From Melieria omissa (Eukaryota; Arthropoda; Insecta; Diptera; Ulidiidae), in NCBI GenBank assembly GCA_963971225.1, contig OZ020267.1, positions 91,935,648 through 91,999,647 on the forward strand: a stretch of 64,000 bases of DNA. Direction: 5' to 3'. Under the pieces are notes generated by a model that saw only the letters and a list, made by a program, of their open reading frames with translations, was not told the DNA's origin and ran no database searches. Positions 1 to 11,150 of this stretch are shown here, piece after piece (positions within the stretch are counted from its first letter, which is position 1; each line of letters begins with the position of its first letter). The position numbers and the translations under genes are program-made.

Positions 1-525
1 TTAGGAGTATGACCATCGAGAAGGCGAAGGGAATGGAGGAGAGAGAAATTGAAAATGTTTGGGCAATTGGTTTTTTGTTGTGACAGCGATTGAACGAATT
101 TACGACCATTGAAACATGATCGCCGCGATTGGCCGCTTTGTACTACATTGGCGCAATTCGTTCTTCGCTGTAACAGCACTTAAGTGTGTTTATGGAAAGA
201 TGATCGTTTGACCGAATTTATGGTTGCAACAAGTTCTTCGCTGTAACAGCACTTCAGTGTGTTTACGAAAAATGATCGCTTGACCGAATTTATGGTTGCA
301 ACGGAAAAACTCAAAAGTGATTCCGGGTTGATTGACATCGGTCAAGTGTTTGTTTTATTGGTCGGCTTGCTTTGTAGCGAGTTTTATGCTGACCAATCTA
401 TTGCTAAGCCCTTGGGGTAGTCTGGTGGCGTTGACGTTGGCGGTAACGGCAACGGCCACGTAACTCGCGCGCTGTACGTGCGAGCACGTAGAGAGTGCAA
501 TGTATGCGCAATGAGTACTTCTCGC
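1..525. other. Non-coding spacer, no gene seen
   Basis: I see no coding region here. The first 300 bases hold an imperfect tandem repeat, described separately. The rest (303-525) is unique-looking and GC-richer than most of the window. A run reading CCCTTGGGGTAG near 409-420 resembles CCCTTAGGGTAG just right of the next element (1195-1206). This could be an old flanking duplication or chance. Confidence 0.4.
161..302. repeat. Tandem repeat, two ~70-bp units plus a degenerate one
   Basis: Two adjacent units (about 161-232 and 234-302) both run from TTCTTCGCTGTAACAGCACT to GACCGAATTTATGGTTGCAA and differ at only a few bases. A weaker third unit lies at about 75-135. No function is evident. Confidence 0.75.
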
Positions 526-1196
526 GGCCAATTTTTCAGTGCGAGTTTAACTCAGTTTCTAGTTTAAACTTAGTTTAAACGCAAAATCGAATTTTTCAGT
601 CAAACTTGACTGAAGTTTAAACTCAGTTTAAACGCCCAACCTTGCACGGTTAAAATAAGTTTAAACTGTCAACAGCTTCTGACAGTTCATTTATTTTTGG
701 TTTTGGTCAGCTCTTGCCTGTCGTGAGCGAAATTCTTTTTTTGCACTATTTTAGATTCTTATACTTTGTGCGCAACGTTTTCGCGCACCGGAACTTATCA
801 ACAAATTTTGAATCGAAATCGTCCTCAATTTCTTTCTATTTGGTTTGTTTTTCCTCGGTACTCACGCGGTCCTTCTTGCACTCGAGCACTTGTATATTTT
901 TTTTCAAAAGTGCAAGAAGACATTCGATTTCCCGAGACGAAAAATGTTGAATTTTTTAATTACATAAATACATTATTTGAGCGCAAAGAATTTATTTTCG
1001 AATGACAATCAAAACAAAGGAAAATTATTAGCTAGATAAAAATGTTGCCAGTATTGCCATACTCAAATGACAAATATTTGCTCCAGTTAAACTAGCACTG
1101 AAAAACTACTTTGTCGTTTAAACTTAGTTCAAATTTAAACCAAGTTCAAGCAAACTCCGTTTGAACTGGGTTTAAACTCGCACTGAAAAAGTGGCC
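526..1196. mobile_element. Unclassified DNA transposon/MITE with ~25-bp TIRs
   Basis: The left end GGCCAATTTTTCAGTGCGAG is matched in inverted orientation by the right end, which reads GGCCACTTTTTCAGTGCGAG on the minus strand and ends at 1196. Both subterminal regions are full of AGTTTAAAC-type repeats, a foldback-like design. The 670-bp interior has only spurious ORFs, so the element is non-autonomous. I could not settle a target duplication or assign a superfamily. Confidence 0.7.
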
Positions 1197-1565
1197 CTTA
1201 GGGTAGCTGGCTTTAGCTTAACTGCAGATGACTTCAAATCACTTCACATGACTTCAAATGACTTCAATTGACTTCATTTTGATATTGCAATCAAATGATT
1301 GCAATCAAATGACTAGCAAAAAATGAATGTAAAAATGAATAATTATTCATAAATTTTTAGTCTGAATAATGACTTCATTTTTTTATTCTAATTCATTGAA
1401 TACAAAAAATGAATGCACTTTTTTGCCAAAAAATCAACTGACTAATTATTCGCAAATGATTGCATTCTTTAACAGCTCTGGTTCAGCGCTACAATTTGAT
1501 ACGGGTGTGCAAACAAGCATTCGGTACGCTATATCAACATTCGGAAAAACTGTGTAGAGCTCATT
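1197..1565. repeat. AT-rich DNA with short degenerate ATGACTTCAA repeats
   Basis: Around 1226-1280 the motif ATGACTTCAA/ATCACTTCAC recurs about five times, and around 1285-1440 words such as CAAATGATTGCAAT and AAAATGAATG recur. No coding region is seen. Confidence 0.5.
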
Positions 1566-1569
1566 GCTT

Positions 1570-2999
1570 CTTAATAATTTCAGCAGATCCATAGGAGAAT
1601 TTTTTCCATATTCTTTTTGGCGCAGTAACTTTTAAATAAAATCATTTCATTAGAAACGATGCTTCGATGTCTTGATCGTAAAAATTTATCAACTGAGCAG
1701 AGTTTTCACGAATATCTGTAATGTCTGTAATAACTGAAAATTTCTGATAAAGGACTTTGTACGCTTTTCCTCTTTTTTGTAATTCCGATAAAATTTTATC
1801 TAAAATGACGTTAAAGGTATTTATTCTAAAGTTTTCCCGGCCAACGAGTTCAACTTCCCCATCTCTCGATTCATCGCATCTAAGTTTTCTTGTCTTTTTT
1901 CGCGTAGTAGCCGTTTTGTATTCTTGATTTTCGGAAACAGCGAGCGCTTTTTTTCATACTCATTTTTTTCATAATCATTTTGGTCAAACCTTCTAAAAGT
2001 TCAATTAACTCAACGATCGTTGTATTGACATTTTGTAATTTTTTACTCACAGAATTTAGGGAAGATAAGAGGAAGCTCCACAACTATTGCATAAACGCAG
2101 TTTCTAACAATTCAAGTTGTTGTCGAATACAGAAGGCTTCGTTTCGCGTTACACATTTTTCAGTGAGATCATTTTCTATTTCTTCCAAAGCTGAGATGAC
2201 TTCTGGGGAATGATGTTCAAGAGCGTGAACGGCATCATCTTGAGCTGGCCACCGAGTGCTTGACAGTGACTTCACAGTAATTATTCGTCCAGAGTCGGAA
2301 TTTTTACAGTGTTTTGTTAAGATTTCCCAGCGGTGGGTTGATGCAGAAAAAAAATTTTACACGTTCTGGATCGTTGCAAAATACGTTACGGCCATCGGAC
2401 AACTTTCTGCGGCATGTTTTCCAACTAAATTCCAATTCCAAATTTCCAACAATAAAAGAATGAGCAGCACAAGGCGTATAATCGGCGAATTTGTTGATTT
2501 CTTTCATTCTTGCTTGAAGCCCTGTGTACGGCCCAGACATGTTTGCAGCGGTGTCGTACGCTTGTCCTCGACAATCGCTGATGTTGATGCTAAGGGATTC
2601 GCACGTTGACAAAATATCATTTTCAAGATTCTGAGCTTTGTGTCCTGGATTTTCGATAAATTGAAGGAAACGCTCCACAGGAACTCCATCTTCTTTCACA
2701 TATCTTATGATAAATGACAGCTGATCAACGTGAGAAATATCAGGAGAAGAGTCGACAATCATCGAGTAATATTTGGCTACCTTGATTTCTTTGACGATTT
2801 TCTCCAGGACTTTTTTCCCCAGAAGCTCGATGAACTCATTGCAAATCGTTTTTGATAGATAATTTGTTCTGCCTCTACCTTTGTTCCCGAATCTGTTAAT
2901 ATGTTCAGCAATGAATGGATCAAACTGAATTGAACAAGTTTTCAAAGTTTCCGCTAAAATTTGCCGCCTTTCAATTCTTGCCGCTCTAGGCGACTGCCT
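1570..2999 (-). pseudogene. Broken hAT-family transposase (ZMYM1/DUF4371 type)
   Basis: Read on the minus strand, three consecutive blocks form one protein in several frames. The N-terminal block (about 2945-2304) has GNKGRGRTNYLSKTICNEFI, YYSMIVDSSPDISHVDQLSF and RGQAYDTAANMSG, typical of the DUF4371/RNase H-like region of hAT relatives similar to ZMYM1. The middle block (2275-2084) starts with LSSTRWPAQDDAVHAL, the RW motif region. The last block (2083 to about 1680) contains NVNTTIVELIELLEG and INTFNVILDKILSELQKRGK. The C-terminal dimerisation segment fades out in frameshifts below about 1680. The family makes DNA transposases and domesticated derivatives. This copy is clearly dead, and its start is lost at the junction with the Tc1-like element near 3000. 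Confidence 0.85.
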
Positions 3000-3282
3000 A
3001 CAATGCCTGCATGGTAAATCCGGGCCTGCTTTGATGGACTCTTTTACGAAAGCAATTCTGTGCTCCTTGTAAGTAAGCTAAATATGGGCTTCTTCCGGGG
3101 GAAATATGTTTTTTCAGGATTTTTCTTATAAAGTCAGTGCTACTGGGTTTAATAAAATATTTCTGAACATTTCTGAAGATATTGAATGCAACTAGCCTTA
3201 GATTGTGATGCACTATCGCAAAACAATCTAATCCATTCCTTGGGTAGCTTAAGAAAATTACCAGATCGTAGCAGAGAAGCAA
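3000..3282 (-). pseudogene. Tc1-type transposase fragment
   Basis: Minus-strand residues VHHNLRLVAFNIFRNVQKYF and STDFIRKILKK, followed after a frameshift by HRIAFVKESIK, match the pattern between the helix-turn-helix region and the first catalytic segment of Tc1 transposases. The same peptide set occurs in the copy near 19.6-19.9 kb. Catalytic residues are not preserved. The junction with hAT sequence lies at about 3000-3027. Confidence 0.65.
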
Positions 3283-3733
3283 AGATTTCTGGTATTTTCG
3301 AAATTTAAGATGGCTTTTCGAAATAACAAATGTGCTCTTCGAAAAGTTTCTCTAATTTCACGAAATTTTTTGTCAATTTGGGAAAGATTTAGTAAGATTA
3401 CCCTTTAATCGGTTTTTATTTTTTTTCGCTTCGGTTCCATTGCTTTCTATATAATTTCAAGCCCATATACGTTTAAAAATTATTTACAAGTCCGTTTACT
3501 GCTCAATGGAATACAAATTTTCAAATAAAAATAAAAAGCATAACTGCATAAAAAGCATAACTTAGTTTTGTACGCAAACTTATTCTGCACCGTTTTGTGA
3601 GTATGTTGTCAATAAATACGAATACATGGAAAATTATTATCTAAAACATAACAAAAAGTGCAGTTAAGGCATATATGAAAAACGTGGATAAGTTTTTATA
3701 AACAAAAAATCAATTTTTGAGGTCAAAAGTTAA

Positions 3734-4392
3734 CGTGTAAATTAAAAAAATTTGCAAAAAATTTTTTTTTGTGAAATAGACTCCATGGGGTCTTAAGAAT
3801 ATCCCCCTCAAGTGGTTTTTAATTATGATGACCCGTTCCCCTGCAGCAGCGCTTTATTGATGGTCAATTCGTTCCGCATGATATCGGTACCGCAAAGTTT
3901 AAACCGAATTATTTCGAAACACTGGTTTTTGATAATGGAAGTAGAATATCTCGGCAAGTTTTAGTCCCACTGATCTAAAATTTGAGCATCAACTTTTTGA
4001 AACATAGAACTTCTAAACGAACTAAAAATTTCATTGTTTTTGGCGAAATCCGCGGCGCCATTTTCGGGAAATTAAGAGAAAAAAAGGTCATTTTTTCGGT
4101 TGGAGCGTATTTTGTTTTTCGAGAAAATATTTTTTTTTAGTTCGTTTAGAAGGTACATATATTTTCTCATAATAACTAAAAGCAATATTTTTTTCAGATG
4201 ACTTTTGAGGCGCCGGCACAACTTCTACTAGAATTTGGGCCCAACGTTGGACCCCACCACAGCCGGGGGTGGGGGTTTTTTTCTTGCACTGCTACCTTTT
4301 AATAAAAGACTAAAAAAAAATTTTACATTGCCATCATTTTTTCCGGCGTATGCGCGATACCAAAAATATACCGTTTACACGTATTGACCCCC
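3734..4392. mobile_element. TTAA-flanked insertion inside Tc1-like copy 1
   Basis: Copy 2 of the Tc1-like element reads straight from GAGGTCAAAA to TTAATCATAA, whereas copy 1 has 659 extra bases between TTAA at 3730-3733 and TTAA at 4393-4396. On the minus strand the right end reads GGGGGTCAATACGTGTAAAC. The left end starts CGTGTAAATT, as if about 9 terminal bases were lost. There is no coding sequence. TTAA duplication is typical of piggyBac-type elements; superfamily membership is inferred from that alone. Confidence 0.7.
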
Positions 4393-4970
4393 TTAATCAT
4401 AACATAATTTTGACTTGCCTGTACGCAAACTTATTCTGACTAGTGTAAGTTATTGTCCGGAAGAAAGATGAAATCCGACGAGACTGTGCAAGAGTATTTT
4501 TTTTTTTCAATGAAAGACTTAGCAGCGAGTGGTAACGTTGATGACAGTGCTTTGATGCAGTACGTCGAGAAATGATAGAAAAGAAATCGTCTGTTACAAT
4601 TGTGGCTTTAACGTGGGAAATATACCAACGTTTGTAACCAGTGCGAGAGAGGAGGTCCTAGATATTACCATAGGAAATACTCCAAGCTCCGGACTGGTTA
4701 GAAACTGAAGGGTATCCAGCGAACCCTCAATGTCAGACCATAGAATCATAAGGTTCGACATTATGGGGGCCGTTTCGGTCAGGAGAATCTTAAGAAACCC
4801 CAGGAAGACAGAATGGGAAAAGTTTCATGAGACACTGAGTGCAAACTCCACCAATCTGGGGGAGGAGACAAAATTAGGAACTCATTGGAGCTAGATACAG
4901 CACTGGAGGGCTTCAATAAGACTAATAAGACGTACGCTGTCCTGTTAGTAGGGTAGAATCTTCCAGGTAT

Positions 4971-6499
4971 GTGCCCTGGTGGAATAAGGACCTAAGTATA
5001 CTGCGAAGCAAGGTTCGCAGGATTTTCAACCGGGCTAAGCGTACCGGGAACTGGTCCGAGTACAAAAATACACTGACCCAATACAATAAGGAGATCAGGG
5101 AATCTAAGCGCAGGAATTTTAGAAATTTCTGTGAGAACATAGAACAAACCTCAGAGGCATCTAGACTCTACAAGGTTATTGCAAAAGGCAACAGTCTGTC
5201 CTCTACTAGTCTCAGGAAGAGCAACGGGGAGTTTACCAAAAGGGAGGAGAAGAAGGCAAAGCTCGTCCTGGATACTCACTTCCCGGGGTCTGTTGCTTGG
5301 AGGGAAACGAGGCAGGCTGAGGCACTCTGCAAAATCTCTAGAAGAGATTGGTTAGTGGCAATGGAAATCTGGGATGGACGTCATTAAATGTGATCTCTTG
5401 AGAATAGCTAGAGCCAGTCTGGCGCTGAGATATATACCAGAAGCCTGGAGGAGGGCAAAGGTATTCTTTCTACCAAAGGTCGGGAAAAAGGATCCCCTTC
5501 ACCCGAAGTCCTTCAGACCGATTTGCCTGACTTCATTTATACTGAAGACTCTAGAGAACTCTAGACTCTAGAGAAGGTCGTAGGTAGCTACGTAAGGACG
5601 ACAGCCCTAATAGACAAACCCTTAAGCACCTGTTAGCATCCTTACAGAGCAGGGCGCTCCACTGAAACTGCAATGTACCAGCTAACAGGTGAGATACAGG
5701 AGAGTCTAAACGAGAAGGAGATGGCACTTTGTGCCTTCCTGGATATTGAGGGGGCTTTTGATAACACCTCTCATATAACCATAGACAGCGCCTTATCCAG
5801 CAGGGGGTTAACGGATACCCTGAAATGCTGGATAAACGGCATGCTCGCTACTAGGAAGGTGGAGATTCAGACTAGCACGGGCCAGATTATAGGGGCCACC
5901 ACGACCGGCTGTCCTCGTTGAGCCTCGTTGTGGATGGCCTCCTACAGGAGCTCTCTAACTCTAGACTAACGGCACAGGGTTACGCAGATGATATCGTAAT
6001 CATATGCAGGGGAAAATTTGAAGATACCCTGCAGGATAGGATAACCTTAGGGCTAAGTTTACCCAAGAAATGGTGCGCGAAGGTGGGGCTGAATATAAAT
6101 CCGGCTACAACCACTATCGTACCCTTTACTAGAAAGTACAAACTTGACGCTGTCAGACCAATCCGTTTGGATGGAATAGAGATAGAGTTTCAGAAAGAGG
6201 TGAAATATCTAGATATTATACTAGATCAGAAACTCCACTGGAAGAGACACATTGGTGAAACGATTAAAAAGGCCACCAGGGTCCTGATGACCTGTAGGTC
6301 CATAGCAGGTAAAATCTGGGGCTGTACACCAGCCATACTGAGATGGATCTACACGACGATCGTGAGGCCTATGATAACGTATGGTTCAGCGGTCTGGGTT
6401 AGTAAAACCAGACAGCTGACCACCATCAGGGCTCTCAGGGCTGACCATATCAGGGGCTATGAGAACGTGTCCGACAGCATCCATGGAGGTTCCTCTTAA
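4971..6499 (+). pseudogene. LINE reverse transcriptase remnant
   Basis: The pre-RT linker (4971-5387) has WWNKDLSILRSKVRRIFNRA and EYKNTLTQYNKEIRESKRRN. RT blocks follow: AWRRAKVFFLPKVGKKDPLH with FRPICLTSFILKTLE (about 5440-5560), FLDIEGAFDNT (about 5735), TTTGCPR (about 5900), and the catalytic box GYADDIVIICRGKF (about 5980). After that come VKYLDIILDQKLHWKRH and WIYTTIVRPMITYGSAVWVS. The catalytic DD pair is present. At least four frame breaks (near 5380, 5570, 5660 and 5915) kill the gene. It would copy element RNA by target-primed reverse transcription. Confidence 0.85.
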
Positions 6500-6995
6500 C
6501 TTACATATACAAACCCAGGCGAAGAGTGGTAAGAAGGTTGCTATTCATACGAACCAGTATCCTGAGATTGCAATACCGAGAGACACAATTATTCCGAAGC
6601 TCTGTTTCACCAAGAGATTTAAAACAGAACTTAGTAATAAAATAAGCTGGGTAGGTCAACCAGAGACATATCTGATAGATCAGTACATGATTTCCTGGTA
6701 CACAGATGGCTCTCTAACGGAGGAGGGTACAGGAATCGGGGTGTATTGACCGGGGATTAGATACTCGGAACCTACAGGACACCACCATTTTTCAGGCGAA
6801 AATATACGCCATTAAAAGGTGAGGAAATACCGAATCCAGAGGATCGCAATCCTGTCAGACAGCTAAGCGGCAATCCCTGGGTGACTTTATTATACCAGGA
6901 TCGGACTGGGTTTCCAAAGGCTTAGGAAATATACTAAGATTCCTTTTGGATACTGGACTCACGGACGAACTGTGAAGGCCATGAAGGGGGCACAA
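6500..6995 (+). pseudogene. LINE RNase H domain remnant
   Basis: ISWYTDGSLTEEGTGIGVY near 6690-6745 is the first RNase H strand with its catalytic aspartate. After a stop the reading continues in other frames to about 6970, where GSDWVSKGLGNILRFLLDTG resembles the C-terminal tail of LOA/R1-like ORF2 proteins. The middle of the domain and the terminal zinc motif are missing. Confidence 0.7.
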
Positions 6996-7019
6996 TAGAT
7001 CTTTTAGGTCGCGGTGCAC

Positions 7020-7230
7020 ATTCCCCGGCGATAATAATAATTGTGGCAACAAAGGACACAAATCAGTGGAGTGTTTAAATAAAGACAAGGGCACCAAGTG
7101 TTTTGCGTGTCAGCAGTTCGGCCATATCTCGAAAAATTGTCCGTCAAAGACAAACCGTTATTCTACAAGAAATGTAAACGTGATAGATGTGCAAAACGAT
7201 CTCATGCGGACGACGATTAAAGTCGGGATA
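7020..7230 (+). pseudogene. Gag nucleocapsid remnant with two CCHC knuckles
   Basis: The translation contains NNCGNKGHKSVEC followed by CFACQQFGHISKNC. The second is a perfect C-x2-C-x4-H-x4-C zinc knuckle. The first, CGNKGHKSVEC, has lost its leading cysteine. Such knuckles bind retrotransposon RNA. The capsid part upstream is missing, and the frame towards the protease is interrupted. Confidence 0.75.
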
Positions 7231-7234
7231 TAAA

Positions 7235-8205
7235 CTGTGCGGCCCTATTGGACACGGGCAGCAAAGTGAACATTTTGTCGTACAATGTGTGCAAGGCGCT
7301 AAATATGCCAACACTTAAAAAGTCAAACGTACAGTTGACTGAGTTCGGTAAAACAGATATTTTCAAGCCAATTGGTGCATTGATGCAGATAGTCGAGGTA
7401 GATAGCGAAACATTTGATTTATTGTTTCATGTTGTGGCGGCCGAGTACTTAGATGTTGATGCCATAATTGGCGCGGATTTTTGTTTACAAGCGGATATAA
7501 CAATCAATCCGTCTGGTTTTCGTATAAGGAAACTCGATAAAGATGAAAAAAGTCAAGTTGAACAATTTGCAGTGTTGAGTATTAATGTAAATTCTAATGA
7601 CGACTGTATCGATATAGATGAGACAGCTAGCGCGTATGCTAAAGAAAAAGTTTTAAGTTTAGTGCAAAACTATAAACCGCTACAGTGCAAAACAACGAAA
7701 GTGCAGCTCCAAATAATTCTACAAGAAGAAACTCAGATTTATTGCGCTCCGCGTAGATTGCCAATTACTGAAAGGTGTGTCGTGGATGATCAGATTGAGC
7801 ATTGGTTAAATGACGGTGTCATTGAAGAGTCAGATTCCGAATTTAGTAGCCCAATAGTGCTAGATAAAAAACGTGACTGTACGCCAAGGTTATGTGTCGA
7901 CTTCCGAAGGCTAAACAAAGTAATCGTCAATGACCGATTTCCACTTCCATTAATTGAGGACCAGCTGGATAGATTGCAGAACGCGCAGATTTTTAGCAGT
8001 ATAGACTTGAAAAACGGTTTTTTCCATGTGCCAGTGGCGAAGGACAGTCGCAAATATACATCGTTTGTAACACATAGTGGCCAATACCAATTCCTGAAAG
8101 TCCCTTTTGGTCTCTCAAACCCTCTGGGGTTTTTCAGCGTCACGTCAACGCAATCTTTCGTAACTTGATGCGCAAGGGAATCGCCCTGCCATATATCGAT
8201 GATAT
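7235..8205 (+). pseudogene. Gypsy A protease-reverse transcriptase
   Basis: An open stretch from about 7235 to 8168 begins with the aspartic protease signature LLDTGSKVNILS and continues with DAIIGADFCLQADITI. RT follows: PRLCVDFRRLNKVIVNDRFP, IFSSIDLKNGFFHVPVAKDS and VPFGLSN. After one frameshift near 8125, the sequence NLMRKGIALPYIDDIV carries the catalytic YIDD box. The ORF has no clear ATG, since Gag-Pol elements enter pol by frameshift or readthrough. RT is cut off at 8205 by the solo LTR, which has ATAT on both sides. Confidence 0.85.
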
Positions 8206-8604
8206 TGTAACGATGAGACAGTCTGTCGCTACGTGCCGTGCTATAACCCAATCTGGCAACGACGGCCGCGATAGTAACTTTTAGTCCAATCTGGCAGCGA
8301 CGGCCGCGATAATAACTTTTAGTCCACTCCGGAATGTGCGGGAACGATCTGCGCGATGGCCTGAGAGGTATAAAAGGCAGCCGGATGCGGCGCAGCGAGT
8401 CAGTCTGGTTTTGACAAGTGAAGTTGCCACACGGAGTAATTAAGCAAGTGTTCGTAAGTGTACGAACAGTAAAGTGTAAAACTGTGAATAATGAAGTGAC
8501 TTTTGGTTTTGAATTGGTTGCGTTGGAATAATTAAAGTTGTTTCATTTTCAAATTGCATAATCCAGTGATACGTAACAGCCCACTAGAACTAGTATTCGT
8601 AACA
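8206..8604 (+). mobile_element. Solo LTR, gypsy B family, in RT of gypsy A
   Basis: This matches, in opposite orientation, the LTRs at 45677-46101 and 52069-52491. It starts TGTAACGATGAGACAGTCTG and ends ACTAGTATTCGTAACA. ATAT flanks it at 8202-8205 and 8605-8608, a 4-bp target duplication. A TATA box TATAAAAG lies at 8369-8376. It probably arose by LTR-LTR recombination of a full element. Confidence 0.9.
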
Positions 8605-8612
8605 ATATTATA

Positions 8613-9513
8613 TTGGATGAGTGCATAAATTCGTGCCTGATTTGAAGCCAAAACTCAAATTGAAATTTTTCAAAACAAAATCTTTTTTAATCAATTATGT
8701 ATTCGCCATCATGTTCGGCAATCCACTCCCAACGATCAACCAACTTACGGATGCCGGATTCATAAAAATCACGCGTTTTTTCGTTAAAAAAGAGGACAAA
8801 GTGGTTTTTAACGTCGTCCACGGTTTTAAATCTTTTTCCCTTCAAATTGTTCTTCAATGATCAGAATAAATGGTAATCAGAAGGCGCGATGTTTGGTGAA
8901 TATGGAGGATGCGACATGATTTCCCAGTTCATCTGCTTCAGTTTGGACAGAGTCGGTTTTGCAACATGTGGTCTGGCGTTGTCGTGGTGGAAGAGGAGTC
9001 CTTTGCGATTGGCCAAAATCGGACGTTTTTCTTCAATTGCTTTCTTTAATTGGGCCAATTGCTGACAATATTTATTCGCGTTAATCGTTTCGGCAACGGG
9101 TAAGAGCTCAAAATATATCACTCCTCGGATATCCCACCAAACACACAGCAACACCTTCATTGGATGCAATCCACCTTTGGAAACCGGTTCTGCCTTCTTG
9201 TGTGCCTGTTTCCATGTTTGTTTTCGTTGGACATTGTTGTACATAATCCATTTCTCGTCACCTGTCACAAACCGATCCAGAAAAGGCTCACGGTCCACGG
9301 TCACGGTCCAAGGTTACACGGTCCACTTTATTTGTATCACTCAACTGATGCGGCACCCAAGTATCGAGCTTCAAAATGTACCCAACCTTTTTTAAATGAC
9401 GAAATGCAGTTGATTTGTTGACGTTCAGTTCTTGGGCAACCTCTTCCGTTGAAATGCGTGAATTTTTCTCAACAAGAGTCTTCAAAATTATCACGGATTG
9501 CAAGGCGTTCACA
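8613..9513 (-). mobile_element. Mariner (DD34D), one end truncated
   Basis: The downstream end TTGGATGAGTGCATAAATTC follows TA at 8611-8612 and looks like a mariner terminal repeat. The other end is missing: the transposase N-terminus runs directly into gypsy sequence at about 9514. It sits a few bases from the target duplication of the solo LTR. Confidence 0.8.
8687..9512 (-). pseudogene. Mariner transposase, nearly complete
   Basis: From the high-coordinate end: a helix-turn-helix region (STEEVAQELNVNKSTAFRHL, then LKLDTWVPHQLSD), then FLDRFVTGDEKWIMYNN with the first Asp, LLFHHDNARPHVAKPTLSK with the second, and PYSPNIAPSDYHLF with the third, spaced 34 residues from the second (DD34D). 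After HLF there is an in-frame TGA, then the C-terminus (GKRFKTVDDV) continues to a TAA at 8687. There is also a short duplication/frameshift near 9290-9310 (repeats of CACGGTCC). It would cut and paste DNA into TA sites, but is inactive as it stands. The N-terminal few residues appear lost. Confidence 0.9.
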
Positions 9514-9514
9514 A

Positions 9515-10925
9515 AGACTTTGGATAAGAAGGACCTGTGTACAAGAGTAGCAAGATGGCAGCTGTTTCTACAAGAGTACGACTAAAGTGTTGAGCACAGA
9601 TCGGGGACGCAGATTAGGCATGCGGACGCATTGAGTAGGTACGCAGTGATGGTTGTTAACGACGATAAAGTAATCATGAAAATTCGACAGGCAACTGCAA
9701 GATGAAGAGTTACAAACCATTCAGGAGTTGCTTGAACATAAACCGTCTTATAATGGTTACTGCAAAAAAGGTGAAGTTTTGTATAAATTAGTAGACGACG
9801 AAGAGCTGTTAGTGGTGCCGAAAGGTATGCAAAAGAAGATCATCAAGCAAGCGCATGAAAGAGGTCACTTCGCTGTTAAGAAGAGCTGCTGAGCAAAGAC
9901 TACTTTATACCGAAACTCGAAGCAAAAATCCAGAGTCACATCGCCAATTGCATACCATGCATTGCCAGTAATCGGAAGCAAGGTAAGCAGGAGGGCGAAT
10001 TACATTCACTTAATAAAGGGGACTTGCCACTACAAACCTACCATTTAGATTTCCTTGGACCTCTGGAATCAACTAGTAAACAATACAAACACCTGTTGGC
10101 CGTAATAGACTCATTCACAAAATTCTGCCGGCTATATCCGACTAAGACGACATCGGCTAGAGAAGTGGTTGCCAAGCTACAAATCCAGAGTGTGGTTTTT
10201 GGCAATTCTATGAATATTATCTCCGATCGGGGCTCGGCATTCACTTCCGAGGAGTTCAGCAAGTATTGCGAGGCCGAAAACATCAATCACTATAAGGTAA
10301 CCACGAAAAACATCAATCACTATAAGGTTGCTCAGAGCTAATGGTCAAGTGGAGAGGCTGAATGCAACTATCAGCAACGTTTTGTCCAAGCTTAGTATAC
10401 ACGATCCGAAAAAGTGGTACCGATTTGTTGATCGCGTACAGCAAGCCATAAACTCGACATACACCAGAAGCACGGGGAAGACGCCATTCGAACTCCTAGT
10501 GGGCATCAAAATGCATACGACAGATGACTCCCACATCAAGCAGTTGGTTAAAGACGAAATCATTGCAAGTTTCAGCGAAGAACGGGAAAGTTTGCGAAAG
10601 GCAGCCAAAGAGCAGATTCTCAGACTTCAAGATGAAAATCGCCAAACCTACAGTCTTCGACGGAAGCCAGCGAAGCGGTACAAAGTTGGGGACCTGGTAG
10701 CGATAAAACGTACGCAGTACGGCGGAGGTCTTAAATTGAAGCCGAAGTTTTTGGGATCGTAACAAGTTATCCGTGCAAAGCCCAACGACACATACGACGT
10801 TTCCCGTGTTGGCCATTGTGAAGGGTCAACACGGGAAACGCTGAGTATATAAAGCCGTGGCCGGAAGGAGGCGATGTCGACGATGATGCATTCGAGACGA
10901 ATGCGTAGCAGGATGGCCGAGTTGT
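9515..10925 (+). pseudogene. Gypsy A RNase H end and integrase
   Basis: The last RNase H block is readable near 9550-9640 with frame jumps (FLQEYD, EHRSGTRMRHADALSR). The integrase zinc domain follows: HERGHFAVKKSC and NCIPCIASNRK (about 9850-9975). The catalytic core is in the ORF 10024-10341: TYHLDFLGPLESTSKQYKHL with the first Asp and NIISDRGSAFTSEEFSKY with the second. GQVERLNATISNVL with the Glu lies in a shifted ORF (10328-10762). The C-terminal tail reaches the region of KPWPEGGDVDDDAF (about 10850-10890). A 20-base segment is tandemly duplicated at about 10280-10325, at the frame break. Confidence 0.85.
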
Positions 10926-11150
10926 GGGAACGAAAATCTGGCAGCACCACACAGGCGAAAGAGGACGCGCGGCGTCGGTTTTCGTCAGTTGAGTTTGGGA
11001 CATGCACCAGCCAGCATCGCGGCAGATCTAATTTCAATTCAATTTTTTCGATTTTCAATTGTCTAAGTTTTTAATTAAATAAAACGCCATACATATATGT
11101 ATATATGTATATATATATGTATGTATATATACTTTAGTTTTTAAGAGTCA
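10926..11150 (+). other. Possible 3' LTR of gypsy A
   Basis: Coding similarity stops at about 10925, after a purine-rich stretch. The following DNA begins near TGTGGGAACGAAAATC and includes AATAAA at about 11077-11082, a plausible poly(A) signal. With no 5' LTR to compare, the boundaries are guesses. Confidence 0.35.
11091..11132. repeat. Microsatellite (TATG/TA)n
   Basis: Alternating ATGTATATATGTATATATAT over about 40 bases. Confidence 0.9.

Larger units (their letters stand above)
3000..4445 (-). mobile_element. Tc1-like transposon, truncated copy 1
   Basis: From about 3027 to 3730 and 4393 to 4445 this matches the element at 18242-20396. It ends in the same terminal repeat, TACGCAAACTTATTCTGACT followed by AGTG, and then TA at 4446-4447. 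An inner copy of the terminal motif sits near 3567-3593. The other end is missing: sequence left of about 3027 is hAT. A 659-bp TTAA-flanked element interrupts it. Confidence 0.8.
4580..6995 (+). mobile_element. 5'-truncated LINE with RNase H (LOA/R1/I-like), decayed
   Basis: The order is endonuclease end, RT, then RNase H. The endonuclease tail near 4730-4775 shows SDHRIIRFDIMGAV. RT pieces follow (4971-6499) and an RNase H start near 6680. The combination of an RT with a GYADDIVI motif and a downstream RNase H domain fits the LOA/R1/I side of the LINEs. Frameshifts and stops are scattered throughout. Gypsy sequence begins right after it, at about 7010. Confidence 0.8.
7010..11150 (+). mobile_element. 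Gypsy element A (Ty3/gypsy), decayed, no 5' LTR
   Basis: In order: Gag zinc knuckles (about 7030-7160), protease and RT (7235-8205), the end of RNase H, integrase and C-terminal tail (9515 to about 10925), and a possible 3' LTR. The RT C-terminus and most of RNase H are gone, replaced by a solo LTR (8206-8604) and a mariner (8613-9513). Its RT and integrase are clearly different from the B and C elements at 45-58 kb. No 5' LTR is present, because LINE sequence abuts the Gag remnant. Confidence 0.8.

Noticed and set aside
9164..9421. Plus-strand frames opposite the mariner transposase
   Set aside because: They are antisense shadows of a clear minus-strand transposase.
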